NCBI RefSeq assembly: GCF_020005165.1
Contig: NZ_JAHCLT010000002.1
Coordinates: 434,001 to 498,000 of the forward strand
Source: Kangiella taiwanensis
GTDB lineage: Bacteria > Pseudomonadota > Gammaproteobacteria > Enterobacterales > Kangiellaceae
DNA length: 64,000 nucleotides
Direction of reading: 5' to 3'
How positions within the stretch are numbered: the stretch's first letter is position 1; each line of letters opens with the position of its first letter. The notes under the pieces were generated by a model. The model made no database searches and was not told the origin of the DNA. It saw nothing but the letters and a program-made list of their open reading frames with translations. Shown in pieces: positions 44,789-54,242 of this stretch. The translations under genes and the position numbers were made by a program.

Positions 44789-46014
44789 GCAAAGAACCAA
44801 TAACTCAATATAATTGCAGCTGTGACGCCTGCTAAGTCGGCCAACAAACCACAAGACAACGCATGACGAATTTTCTTAATGCCTACCGCGCCAAAGTACA
44901 CGGTTAGCACATAAAACGTTGTTTCTGTACTGCCTTGAATGGTCGCGACCATATAACCGACAAGCGAGTCTACGCCTTGTGACTCCATCGTTTCTAGCAT
45001 CATGGCTCTAGCGCCGCTACCACTGAAGGGCTTCATCAATGCCGTTGGGATGGCCTCGACAAAACGCGTATCCAAACCTAAGGAACCAAAGAGCCAACTG
45101 AGTCCTGAAGCAAAGGCATCCAATGCGCCTGATGCTCTTAACGCGCCTATGGCTGTGAGCATGGCAACGAGGTAAGGGATAATGGTCACTGCGACTTTGA
45201 AACCTTCTTTAGCACCTTCTACAAACTCTTCATAAACAGGAACTTTTCGCTTCCAGCCGTGCAATAGAATCAGCACAATCGACGCCATCAGTAAAAAATT
45301 ACCAACAGCAGAACTAATTTCTGACATTTGCTCTGCAGGTAATGATAATAAAGCCCAGATTAGCCCCCCTACTAATGACGCAAACACTAGAAAATACAAA
45401 CCAATAACACGATTAAATATCGACAGTTTCTGCACTATAGATACGGCTAACAATCCGACAAAGGTAGAAGCGCTTGTTGCTAAAAGTATTGGCAGGAAAA
45501 TCGCTGCTGGATCTGACGCTCCCATTTGCGCACGATATAACATAACGGTGATGGGTATAATCGTAACCGCAGAAGTGTTTAGTACGAGAAATAAAATTTG
45601 CGCATTCGAGGCCGTGTTTTTTACAGGATTCAACTCCTGAAGTTGCTCCATGGCACGAATGCCCATTGGCGTTGCCGCATTATCCAAGCCCAACATATTA
45701 GCGGCCATATTCATACTAATGCTACCTAGCGCAGGGTGGCCACTGGGTACTTCAGGCATGAGCTTACGAAAGAGTGGCGCCAGCAAACGAGCAAGCTTGT
45801 TAACCAGACCACTTTGTTCAGCAATTTTTAGCAAGCCTAACCAAAAAGCTAAAACTCCAATTAAGCCTATGGAAATGGTGACGCTTAGCTTCGCCATGTC
45901 AAACAACGACTTTACAAGATCTGGAAATGCGGCTTGGTTTCCGGCGAATACCCAATCAAATAATGATAGCGCAAAGGCTATGACAAAAAAGAACAGCCAT
46001 ATGATGTTTAGCAT
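44785..46014 (-). CDS. Fused SpmA/SpmB-like nucleoside-recognition membrane protein
   Basis: A 409-aa polytopic membrane protein with two Gate/nucleoside-recognition domains. The first half resembles SpmA (SMNMAANMLGLDNAATPMGI and NTSAVTIIP) and the second SpmB (IPTALMKPFSGSGARAMM and ATIQGSTETTFYVLTVYFG). Bacillus has these as two spore-maturation proteins; fused forms occur in non-sporulating proteobacteria, where the transported substrate is unknown. It is convergent with the histidine kinase gene. Confidence 0.88.
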   Translation of the reverse strand: MLNIIWLFFFVIAFALSLFDWVFAGNQAAFPDLVKSLFDMAKLSVTISIGLIGVLAFWLGLLKIAEQSGLVNKLARLLAPLFRKLMPEVPSGHPALGSISMNMAANMLGLDNAATPMGIRAMEQLQELNPVKNTASNAQILFLVLNTSAVTIIPITVMLYRAQMGASDPAAIFLPILLATSASTFVGLLAVSIVQKLSIFNRVIGLYFLVFASLVGGLIWALLSLPAEQMSEISSAVGNFLLMASIVLILLHGWKRKVPVYEEFVEGAKEGFKVAVTIIPYLVAMLTAIGALRASGALDAFASGLSWLFGSLGLDTRFVEAIPTALMKPFSGSGARAMMLETMESQGVDSLVGYMVATIQGSTETTFYVLTVYFGAVGIKKIRHALSCGLLADLAGVTAAIILSYWFFA

Positions 46015-46096
46015 AAGTTTTCGAGTCCTTTATTCTTGCCCTCAACTTACCCAAATTTATCGACCCTGTAAATTCTTCTTTCGATATGTTCTGTAA

Positions 46097-46124
46097 CAAA
46101 AAAGGCGCCTAAAAAGACGCCTTT
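46097..46124 (-). terminator. Terminator after first DUF11 gene
   Basis: AAAGGCG and CGCCTTT pair, with A-rich sequence before that gives a T-tract on the minus strand. Confidence 0.7.
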
Positions 46125-46143
46125 ATGTTGAATCAATAATTTC

Positions 46144-47616
46144 TTAGTAGTTATTCGGATCGTTACTAAAAGTCCCTGTGATATTAAATGTCACACTGCC
46201 TCCGTTCGGTAAGCTTGGAACTGTCTCAGCAAGATCGCCGCTACCGCTTGCATTTGCACAAGCTGCACCGGAAGCTGCTGTGCATGTCCATGTTGCAGCA
46301 GTTAGCCCTACAGGTAGGGTATCAGTCACCAACAATCCATCTGCTGATTCAGGCCCATTATTGACCACCACAATCTGGTAAGTGACTGTCGAGCCTGGTT
46401 CAAACTGCAGATCACCATCGGTTTTCGTAACACTGACATCCGCTTCTGGTAAACGATTTAAATAAGTACAGACGATTGAAGTGTCCGTGGCCGTCGGTGT
46501 CAAAACACCATCTGACACATCACTATCACCTGTTCCAGTACAAGATAAGCTACTGATATACGAGAAGGTATTACCCGCATCCAATGTCTCAGAAATCGTA
46601 TAATCAACTCCAGAAATAATCTCACGCGCAACGCCACTGTCGGTTTCATTTGGAGAGTTAGCTGTAGAATTTACTGATGGCAAAGTGGTAACTGTACCTC
46701 CTGAAACGGTTACAGTGGCTTGGTCACCCACTGCTGCGTTTTGCCATTGCTTACTGACGGCTAGATCCGTAGTTGTCACCGAGAAACCACCAAAACCATT
46801 AACAATACCAATCGCACCTGGACGATCCGTATCAGCGGTTTCACACTCCTCATAGACCACGCGGATTGAGCGAATGCCATTTGCTGTCAAAGCGATCAAC
46901 GCCTCAGAAGTACCAGCGGTGTCGTTTGCATTCCCTTCAATCACAAAGCTGTTTGCCGGTGTACCGCCTGATGCAGGTATAGCAGCAAAAGTCGTTGGCG
47001 CAGTAACTGTAGAAACCGAAAAGTTACTCGGGTTCACCGTCGCTCCGCTGGTGTCGAATGCCCTGACCTCGATACGATCACAGAACTCATTGGCTGAACC
47101 AGGAGGGTTTTCCAAGAAGCCCGACGTATTTGAGTCAACATCTCTTAAGCTAAAGGAGGGGTTATTAACGCCTAAGGGAAAAACCGTCGGGCTAAATGTC
47201 CAAATTATCTCAGCTCTTTGCCCCGTTTGCGCCGCAATGTTAACGTTAATTTCTTCATCACCATTGGCGTTTGTTGCAGCGTAAACAGCTGTACCATTCG
47301 CACTACCAACAGTCGCATTGACTTGCAGCTGTAGGGCAGAAGCCTCTGTTGAAATGCTACTGTCAACATCCAAGAAATTCGTGACATTACTTCCTGTCCA
47401 AGCGTCTGTACCGTCAATATCAACATTATAGGGCTCTTCAGCCTGAGCTGTTGTTGCTAACAAAAATACAGCCCCAGATACCACCGCCACACTTTTGAGT
47501 GTATCTTGAAAGAATCGAATGTTGCCAGAATAGTTTAAATCATTGCTTCTTATAGATTTTTTATCGTTCCCACGAATTGCACAAGCACGTTTTTGCATTG
47601 TTGCCCCTAGACTCAT
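46144..47616 (-). CDS. Secreted DUF11-domain protein
   Basis: A 490-aa secreted protein from the ATG at 47616; ATG 47598, with Shine-Dalgarno AGGGG, is an equally good start. A long basic N-region precedes the signal helix (SVAVVSGAVFLLATTAQA). The middle is a beta-rich Thr/Ser/Asn domain with few cysteines, a TxxLAVSKQW segment and a prealbumin-like region. The C-terminus is one DUF11 repeat (ADVSVTKTDGD to the end) that stops at SNDPNNY. A terminator follows, so it is not cut by a frameshift. It may be displayed or released; there is no anchor motif. Confidence 0.7.
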   Translation of the reverse strand: MSLGATMQKRACAIRGNDKKSIRSNDLNYSGNIRFFQDTLKSVAVVSGAVFLLATTAQAEEPYNVDIDGTDAWTGSNVTNFLDVDSSISTEASALQLQVNATVGSANGTAVYAATNANGDEEINVNIAAQTGQRAEIIWTFSPTVFPLGVNNPSFSLRDVDSNTSGFLENPPGSANEFCDRIEVRAFDTSGATVNPSNFSVSTVTAPTTFAAIPASGGTPANSFVIEGNANDTAGTSEALIALTANGIRSIRVVYEECETADTDRPGAIGIVNGFGGFSVTTTDLAVSKQWQNAAVGDQATVTVSGGTVTTLPSVNSTANSPNETDSGVAREIISGVDYTISETLDAGNTFSYISSLSCTGTGDSDVSDGVLTPTATDTSIVCTYLNRLPEADVSVTKTDGDLQFEPGSTVTYQIVVVNNGPESADGLLVTDTLPVGLTAATWTCTAASGAACANASGSGDLAETVPSLPNGGSVTFNITGTFSNDPNNY

Positions 47617-47784
47617 TAAGGCTTCTCTTTTAAGGATGTGCCAAATACAGCACAAAATTTAGGCAATTATATAACTAACCCTTTAAATTGCCAGTAAAAG
47701 TTATGCTATTGAAGAGTGCGTGAAGAGTCTGTGAATGCTGGGCAGAACGGTATGCTCCAGCATCGCATTGACGTGTAGAAGCGG

Positions 47785-48183
47785 TTATTTACGTTTAGTT
47801 TTGCCTGATCCTTTCAGCGAACCGTTACCACCACCTTCGCCTGGTCTCGGCTTAAAGTCTGCTGTATCGATAGGAAAAGTCACGCGGACTTCATAATTGA
47901 TAGGCAGAGTATCTGCAATGAGCTGCTGTTGCACAGGAGTGATCCATTTATTTGACTTATATTTATAAGCCTTTGAGTCTGCTTTCGCAGCATTTTCGTT
48001 GAGGTTTACCCCTAGTGTGGTTTCAATAAAAGTTACTACGAGTCCAACCTGAGTTTCACCCAACACCGACGTAGCCTGTAATAATACAAGTTTGGTGTCT
48101 TCCCGTTCTACTGGTTCTTCAGTTAGGGAAGCTCCAACCACACTAGACATTAGCAAACACATGAATCCTATCACTTTAATCAT
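47785..48183 (-). CDS. Small secreted protein between DUF11 genes
   Basis: A 132-aa protein with a signal peptide (about residues 1-18, ending near VVGA). I do not recognise the family. The mature part has a LLQATSVLGETQVGLVVTF helix/strand region and a basic, Gly-rich tail (GEGGGNGSLKGSGKTKRK). The start has a strong Shine-Dalgarno (AAGGAG) and lies 10 nt after the stop of the larger DUF11 gene, so the two are co-expressed. The function is unknown; a chaperone or partner of the DUF11 proteins is possible. Confidence 0.6.
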   Translation of the reverse strand: MIKVIGFMCLLMSSVVGASLTEEPVEREDTKLVLLQATSVLGETQVGLVVTFIETTLGVNLNENAAKADSKAYKYKSNKWITPVQQQLIADTLPINYEVRVTFPIDTADFKPRPGEGGGNGSLKGSGKTKRK

Positions 48184-48193
48184 AATCTACTCC

Positions 48194-50059
48194 TTAATAA
48201 TCCGTTGGATCAGCGCTGTATTGGACAGGGACCGTTAACGTTACCTGTCCCCCAGCAACCACCGAAACCGTCACTGATACGCTAGTACCTCCCGCTGAAC
48301 CTCCACTGGCGCTACCACAACTTGAGCCAGCCGATGGCGTACAAGTCCAGCTTCCACTCAAAGTTACCCCAGAGGGAAGGTTATCACTCACTGTCAGTCC
48401 GGTAGCATCACTTGGACCGGCATTAGTGACAAGGATAGTATAAGTATCGGATCCGCCAGGGATAAAATCGTTAAGTGAGGTTTTCGTTACCTCAACATCA
48501 ACAACTCCAGCATTGATATCAACTGAAGCTTCATCATCATCAGCAATACCATCGCCTAAATCATCGGTAGCGAAGCTACTACGAAACTCCGAGTCAGGAT
48601 CGATTCGATCAGCATTAATAATTTCTGCTTGGTTGGTAATAACACCAGCGGTATTGGCACTCACAACGATATTCAGAGTGGCTGAGCTGCCATTCGCAAG
48701 AGTACCTACCGCCCAAATACCAGAGCCTGAGTTATAGCTTCCTTGGCTTGCTGTAGAAGAAACGAAGTCTAACTCCGCGGGTAAAATATCTCGGACTTGG
48801 ATGTTGTTGGTGGCGTCAGGGCCATTGTTGGTTACAGTCAACGTAAAAGTCACATTCTCACCGACATTTGGTGAATTGTCGTTGACCGTTTTTGTCAGCG
48901 ATAAATCAGCCTGAGGTACACAGACAACCATCTCCATACCATCACCGCCAGCACCCTCTAAACCAATACCATCCAACCCTAAGCTCAACGTTGAGTATGC
49001 TCCTTGATAGACTACAGAACCTGCCGCGGTACCGTTGGCTGTGTTAGTTGAAGATTCAGTATTTGCTGATACCACCAGCATATTTCGCTGCAAAGTATTG
49101 TTGGTAAACGTTCTAAAGTGGCTGACTCCTGCCAAACGACCTAACGTGACACCTGCTGTGTTGACCCCAAAACGCGCGGAGTTTGATACGCCTGCTCCAA
49201 TCCCCCCAACACGATCGAGGTGGACAATGGCGTTATTAACAGTCCGCCCACCAAAACTAATATTCATGGTGCCGACACCGCCTGGGTCAAGATCATTAGC
49301 CGTTCCATCGGTGTTTATCGCCTGGTAAACGGGTTCTGAACCATTGGCTCCAGGCGTTGGATCCCATTCAAATAGAACTCCTAACGACTGTCGGCCTTGT
49401 ATTGCAGCAGAACTCCATGCATTAATAGTATTCATGGAATCTGCAGTGAATATCCACCCCGCTGGCCCAGTGGCCGAAGTGCTAATACTGACAGGAATCG
49501 CACCAGCAGTCGCTGTCGGAGAAGAACCTAGGTTAGCCCAAGCATTGGTTAGGTTTGCGTCTGAGCATGTTTGAGCGGTGGTCCCTGTTGGGGTATCACT
49601 GATAGCAAAGACGTTGGTTGAAACCACAGAGCCGGTATTGGTTACGGTGCCAATACTCGTACCATTCACCAACACCGTCAGGCTACCACCACCATTCCAA
49701 CCATCACCGAAAGCGTCATACATAACAATTCGGTAGTTACCTGAGGGAACGTTATTGAATACATAGTTTTGTGTGAATGATGTATTAGCGACAGCCGGCA
49801 GGGTACAGAAGCCCGGAACACAAATAGCGTTCTCTCCGCCATAACGCGTAGTGACTAAATTGCTATTAATAATTTCAGTAGTATTGCCGTCACCATCACG
49901 ATCAGCGGCATCCACCGCGGTATTATAGAACTCAATTCGGTTTTCTTGGGCCCACTGTGGCCAATTAACCTGGAATTCGACTGTTGCTGCATTAACGCTT
50001 GAAATCAGAAAACTGAGAAAACCAAGCAATAAAACCGACTTAAACATTCGATTATTCAT
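48194..50059 (-). CDS. Secreted DUF11-domain protein, larger
   Basis: A 621-aa secreted protein from the ATG at 50059; ATG 50047 (MFKSVLLL) is also possible, and the frame is open to 50095. A signal peptide ends near SVNA. The N-terminal domain includes MYDAFGDGWNGGGSLTVLVNG, a motif seen in secreted adhesive proteins. A central beta domain is followed by two DUF11 repeats (ADLSLTKTVNDNSPNVG and VDVEVTKTSLNDFIPGG). The last repeat stops at YSADPTDY, the same place as in its neighbour at 46144. It is first of three minus-strand genes. Confidence 0.7.
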   Translation of the reverse strand: MNNRMFKSVLLLGFLSFLISSVNAATVEFQVNWPQWAQENRIEFYNTAVDAADRDGDGNTTEIINSNLVTTRYGGENAICVPGFCTLPAVANTSFTQNYVFNNVPSGNYRIVMYDAFGDGWNGGGSLTVLVNGTSIGTVTNTGSVVSTNVFAISDTPTGTTAQTCSDANLTNAWANLGSSPTATAGAIPVSISTSATGPAGWIFTADSMNTINAWSSAAIQGRQSLGVLFEWDPTPGANGSEPVYQAINTDGTANDLDPGGVGTMNISFGGRTVNNAIVHLDRVGGIGAGVSNSARFGVNTAGVTLGRLAGVSHFRTFTNNTLQRNMLVVSANTESSTNTANGTAAGSVVYQGAYSTLSLGLDGIGLEGAGGDGMEMVVCVPQADLSLTKTVNDNSPNVGENVTFTLTVTNNGPDATNNIQVRDILPAELDFVSSTASQGSYNSGSGIWAVGTLANGSSATLNIVVSANTAGVITNQAEIINADRIDPDSEFRSSFATDDLGDGIADDDEASVDINAGVVDVEVTKTSLNDFIPGGSDTYTILVTNAGPSDATGLTVSDNLPSGVTLSGSWTCTPSAGSSCGSASGGSAGGTSVSVTVSVVAGGQVTLTVPVQYSADPTDY

Positions 50060-50301
50060 AAACTTCAACAACCACCCCAAAGTTCCAACCATCAATTAAT
50101 CTAATACCTGAGAAAAGACTCAAGATGCGCACGTACTATAAATATCATAATAAAACCCTGATTAACAACATGATTTTAGAGATTTATCTCAAGCCCACAT
50201 TAAAACAATTCATGTATGCATTAAAAACAACCCATGCAATGCACATTTGCATCAAGCTCTCAACACCCTCCTTTTTGTTAGTCACCTACAAAGAATTTAG
50301 A

Positions 50302-50307
50302 TATAAT
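50302..50307 (+). promoter_or_regulatory. Putative -10 of ttcA
   Basis: An exact TATAAT lies 30 bp before the ttcA start. No strong -35 is present at the proper distance. Confidence 0.45.
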
Positions 50308-50337
50308 CCCCACCCATGAGAAAGACAGTGTAAAGCC

Positions 50338-51255
50338 ATGACCGAAAAACGCTCTAAACTCGAATTTAACAAGCTCCAAAAAAGACTTCGCCGAAATGTC
50401 GGAAAAGCCATCATGGACTTTTCCATGATCGAAGATGGCGATAAGGTTATGGTCTGTTTGTCTGGCGGCAAAGATTCATACACCTTACTGGATATTTTGA
50501 TGAACCTTCAAAAAAGTGCACCAGTAAGGTTTGAGTTAATTGCTGTTAATCTCGATCAAAAGCAACCGGGATTCCCAGAAGAGGTTCTACCGAACTACCT
50601 TTCGACTCTTGATATTCCCTTTGAAATTATTGAAGAAGATACCTACAGCGTTGTTAAACGTGTTATTCCAGAAGGTAAAACAACCTGCGGGCTTTGCTCT
50701 CGCCTCCGTCGTGGTGTGATTTACGGTTGGGCAGAACGTAACGGTATTACCAAAATTGCTTTGGGTCATCACCGCGACGATATGATTGAGACACTGTTTC
50801 TTAATATGTTCTTTGGGGGCTCGATGAAATCTATGCCACCGAAGCTAAAAAGTGATGATGGCAAGCATATTGTTATTCGTCCTTTGGCTTACTGTAAAGA
50901 AAAAGACATTGCTCAGTTCGCTCAAGCGAAGCAATTTCCCATCATTCCTTGTAACTTATGCGGTTCACAGGAAAACCTTCAACGCCAGAACATCAAGATG
51001 ATGCTACAGGACTGGGATAGAAAGTATCCTGGTCGTGTTGAAACCATATTCAAAGCCATGAGTAACGTCGCACCATCGCACTTAGCAGATACGGAACTTT
51101 ATGACTTCCAAGGACTATCTCAAGACGTATTAAGTCAAAAAGCAGGTGGCGACACCTTATTCGACGCACCTGACTTTACGCCGCCGCAACAAGATGATGA
51201 ACATGACGAAGAAGCCACATCTTCAAACAGCATCCAGTTCGTCAATATCGGTTAA
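50338..51255 (+). CDS. ttcA: tRNA 2-thiocytidine synthetase TtcA
   Basis: A PP-loop ATPase with a [4Fe-4S] cluster that thiolates cytidine 32 of certain tRNAs. The PP-loop is [11 protein letters not shown]. The cluster-binding cysteines are in CGLC (C117, C120) and in the later [13 protein letters not shown] (C208 region). It is 305 aa against 311 in E. coli. It appears monocistronic, with TATAAT upstream. Confidence 0.95.
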   Translation: MTEKRSKLEFNKLQKRLRRNVGKAIMDFSMIEDGDKVMVCLSGGKDSYTLLDILMNLQKSAPVRFELIAVNLDQKQPGFPEEVLPNYLSTLDIPFEIIEEDTYSVVKRVIPEGKTTCGLCSRLRRGVIYGWAERNGITKIALGHHRDDMIETLFLNMFFGGSMKSMPPKLKSDDGKHIVIRPLAYCKEKDIAQFAQAKQFPIIPCNLCGSQENLQRQNIKMMLQDWDRKYPGRVETIFKAMSNVAPSHLADTELYDFQGLSQDVLSQKAGGDTLFDAPDFTPPQQDDEHDEEATSSNSIQFVNIG

Positions 51256-51394
51256 CCATCACAGTCTCAGGAGAGTCCTCTTCTCTTGAGACGCCACTCT
51301 AATTCGTCAGCATTCAATAGAAGAAAACTATTCGCCTAGAATTCAATCCTTGTTAAGATGGTCGGATGAGTTAACAACCATCTTATTAAAATCT

Positions 51395-51853
51395 ATGAAA
51401 GCAAATCCTGCAGAAACACTTGAGCAATTTAAACAAGACTTTCCAGTGCTCCTGCCTATACGCGTTGCTTGGGGCGAAATGGATGCTTTTCAGCATGTGA
51501 ACAACGTCAGCTACATCCGTTATTTCGAGAGTGCCCGTATCGCTTACATGGAGGCGATGGGCATGGAAGCAAATATCAAAACCTCCCCTGTTGGACCAAT
51601 CCTTGGCGATATTTACTGCCGCTACCGTCGTCCAGTGACATACCCAGACACCTTACATATAGGTACGAAAATCAGTGAGCTTAATGAGTTTGGCTTTGTG
51701 ATGGAGTATCAAGCTTTTAGTGACAAGCAGAAGACTGTAACTACCCTAGGCCATTGTAAAATTGTGATGATTGATTACCGCACCAACCAAAAAGTCGCAG
51801 TCGAGGGCGAGATATTGGACAAGATTTTGACGTTACAGCCTGAGCTAAGCTAG
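51395..51853 (+). CDS. 4HBT-family acyl-CoA thioesterase
   Basis: A 152-aa hot-dog thioesterase. The signature VAWGEMDAFQHVNNVSYIRYFESARIAYM holds the catalytic Asp and is typical of the YbgC/4-hydroxybenzoyl-CoA thioesterase family. The physiological acyl-CoA is unknown. The frame is open from a TTG at 51350. The ATG at 51395 is preferred, though neither start has a clear Shine-Dalgarno. Confidence 0.85.
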   Translation: MKANPAETLEQFKQDFPVLLPIRVAWGEMDAFQHVNNVSYIRYFESARIAYMEAMGMEANIKTSPVGPILGDIYCRYRRPVTYPDTLHIGTKISELNEFGFVMEYQAFSDKQKTVTTLGHCKIVMIDYRTNQKVAVEGEILDKILTLQPELS

Positions 51854-52057
51854 TGCTCTGAATGAATCGCTCTACTAGGGCGCGTGCTTACCACCGCCCT
51901 ATTCCCCTTTTTTGCTCCACTAGCCAACCCCACAAGCCGATACAACTCGACATATTCTGTAACGTTTAGCTGACCTGCAACACTTCCCCTGTCCCTTAAT
52001 TCTGGTAGTATGTTTGGCTGACAAAACTCTAACTTAACAAATATAACGGGTGTCACT

Positions 52058-54160
52058 ATGAAAAAACTGATTATAAGCTCAGTATGCTTAGCCGTTTTAG
52101 CCGCTTGTAATTCTGAGAAGCCTCAAGAAGAACAAACGACTGAAACTGCCACAGCACAAAGCAGTGAGCAAGCAACGGTTGAAGCATCAGATAAACAACA
52201 ATCTGAGCAAAAGCTCATTTCGGGGATCGAAACTAAATACATTGATAAGTCCGTACGTCCTCAAGACGACTTGTTCCGTCACGTTAACGGCAAGTGGCTT
52301 AAAGAGTTTGAAATCCCTGCAGATAAATCAAATTACGGCTCTTTTACTAAATTAGCCGAACAAGCGAAGAAAGACGTTCGCGCCATCATCGAAGAAGCGG
52401 CTCAAACAAAAGCCGAAGACGGCACTGAAGAGCAGCAAGTTGGTGATTTGTTCGAGAGCTACATGAACACCGATAAGCTTGAAGAACTTGGTACTTCACC
52501 TCTTAAGCCAGAACTAGAGCGCATTGACTCAATCGAAAATCTATCGGATTTGTCTGAGTACCTCGCGTATGCGCAAATGGTATCAACATCACCATTCAGC
52601 ACTTACGTGTATGTCGACGCGAAAGAGCCTGATAACTATATCACGCAAATGAACCAAAGCGGTTTAGGCCTACCAAGCCGTGACTCTTACCTAAAAGAAG
52701 ACGAGAAGAGTCAAAAGGTTCGTGATCAGTACGTTGAGCACATCGCGAAAATGTTTGAGCTTGCAGGCGTTGAAGGCGGCGAAGAAAAAGCCACTACCGT
52801 TATGGGGCTTGAAACGGCTATCGCACAGAAGCACTGGCCAAAAGAAAAGTTACGTAACCCTGTGGCTCGTTACAATAAAATGAGCTTCGCTGATTTACAA
52901 AACACCTTGTCTAACCTTGATTGGGATCGTTGGCAAAAAGACGCTATGTTGAGCGACATTGATAATGTGATTATCGGTCAGCCTGACTACTTTGCTGCGT
53001 TAAACGATATGTTTAAAGACGTCCCGCTTGAAGATTGGAAAACTTACTTCAAATGGCACGTGATTACGAATAGTGCTAGCTTCTTGAACGAAGCCATGGA
53101 TAAAGAAAACTTCCGCTTCTATCAGGGCGTATTGAGTGGTGTTGAAGAGCAAGAACCTCGCTGGAAACGTGGTGTTAATGTGATTAACGGCACACTCGGC
53201 GAAGTCGTAGGCAAAATCTACGTTAAGAAGCACTTCAAGCCTGAAGCCAAAGAGCGCATGGTTGAATTAGTCGAAAACCTACGACGCGCATACGCTCAAG
53301 GTATTAAAGAGCTCGAGTGGATGAGTGAAGATACTAAGAAGCAAGCGCTTGATAAGCTGAGCAAATTCACGCCTAAAATCGGTTATCCAGACAAGTGGAA
53401 AGATTACTCTGACCTAGTGATTAAAGATGACGATCTTTATGGCAACATGAAACGTGCAGCTTTAATGCAAGTTAAGAAAAACCGTGAAAAGTTAGGTCAG
53501 CCTATCGACCGCACAGAATGGTTCATGACACCGCAAACGGTTAACGCTTATTACAACCCAGTGATGAACGAGATCGTGTTCCCTGCGGCAATCCTTCAAC
53601 CTCCATTCTTTAATATGGAGGCTGATGATGCGGTGAACTATGGTGGTATCGGTGCGGTTATCGGTCACGAAATGGGCCACGGTTTTGATGACTCAGGTGC
53701 TCAGTACGACGGGGACGGAAAACTTCGTAACTGGTGGACTGAAGACGATCTTAAAGAATTCGAGAAGCGTACGGATAAGCTAGTAGCGCAGTACAATAAC
53801 TTCACGGTTCTTGACGGTGTCCACGTTAACGGTGAATTCACCCAAGGTGAGAACATTGGTGACTTAGGTGGTTTAACCATCGCTTATAAAGCTTACCAAA
53901 TCTCTAAAGACGGTGAAAAAGCTCCTGTCATCGATGGTATGACTGGAGACCAGCGTGTATTCTACGGTTGGGCACAAGTATGGCGTCGTAAATATCGTGA
54001 TGCGGAACTTCGTAAGCGCATTGACACGGATCCACACTCGCCAAGCGAATTCCGTGCAAACGGTACAGTACGTAACATGCCTGAATTCTACGAAGCGTTT
54101 AACGTTGAGCCGACGGATGAGATGTACTTAGCGCCAGAAAAGCGCGTTAAAATCTGGTAG
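52058..54160 (+). CDS. pepO: M13 (neprilysin/PepO-like) zinc peptidase lipoprotein
   Basis: A 700-aa M13 metallopeptidase. The lipobox is LAAC (Cys16), followed by a Glu/Gln/Thr-rich linker to about 45. The zinc site is HEMGH (537-541) with the third ligand in GENIGDLGGL (about 596) and the conserved NAYYNP substrate-binding segment. It ends with the family's terminal Trp (KIW). It probably degrades oligopeptides in the periplasm or at the cell surface. Terminator shared with metE. Confidence 0.93.
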   Translation: MKKLIISSVCLAVLAACNSEKPQEEQTTETATAQSSEQATVEASDKQQSEQKLISGIETKYIDKSVRPQDDLFRHVNGKWLKEFEIPADKSNYGSFTKLAEQAKKDVRAIIEEAAQTKAEDGTEEQQVGDLFESYMNTDKLEELGTSPLKPELERIDSIENLSDLSEYLAYAQMVSTSPFSTYVYVDAKEPDNYITQMNQSGLGLPSRDSYLKEDEKSQKVRDQYVEHIAKMFELAGVEGGEEKATTVMGLETAIAQKHWPKEKLRNPVARYNKMSFADLQNTLSNLDWDRWQKDAMLSDIDNVIIGQPDYFAALNDMFKDVPLEDWKTYFKWHVITNSASFLNEAMDKENFRFYQGVLSGVEEQEPRWKRGVNVINGTLGEVVGKIYVKKHFKPEAKERMVELVENLRRAYAQGIKELEWMSEDTKKQALDKLSKFTPKIGYPDKWKDYSDLVIKDDDLYGNMKRAALMQVKKNREKLGQPIDRTEWFMTPQTVNAYYNPVMNEIVFPAAILQPPFFNMEADDAVNYGGIGAVIGHEMGHGFDDSGAQYDGDGKLRNWWTEDDLKEFEKRTDKLVAQYNNFTVLDGVHVNGEFTQGENIGDLGGLTIAYKAYQISKDGEKAPVIDGMTGDQRVFYGWAQVWRRKYRDAELRKRIDTDPHSPSEFRANGTVRNMPEFYEAFNVEPTDEMYLAPEKRVKIW

Positions 54161-54186
54161 TTCTAACTTCGTTTAGAACCGAACAG

Positions 54187-54221
54187 TAAAAAAGCCAGAG
54201 CAAACGCTCTGGCTTTTTTTT
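54187..54221. terminator. Bidirectional terminator, M13 peptidase / metE
   Basis: AGCCAGAGC and GCTCTGGCT pair around AAAC, with A6 before and T8 after, between two convergent genes. Confidence 0.9.
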
Positions 54222-54242
54222 GCCAATAAGTATTCCCCGAAA

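Noticed and set aside
46144-50095. Truncation or frameshift of the DUF11 genes
   Set aside because: Both genes end cleanly; one is followed by a terminator and the other by a well-placed start codon, with no DUF11 coding sequence in another frame after the stops.
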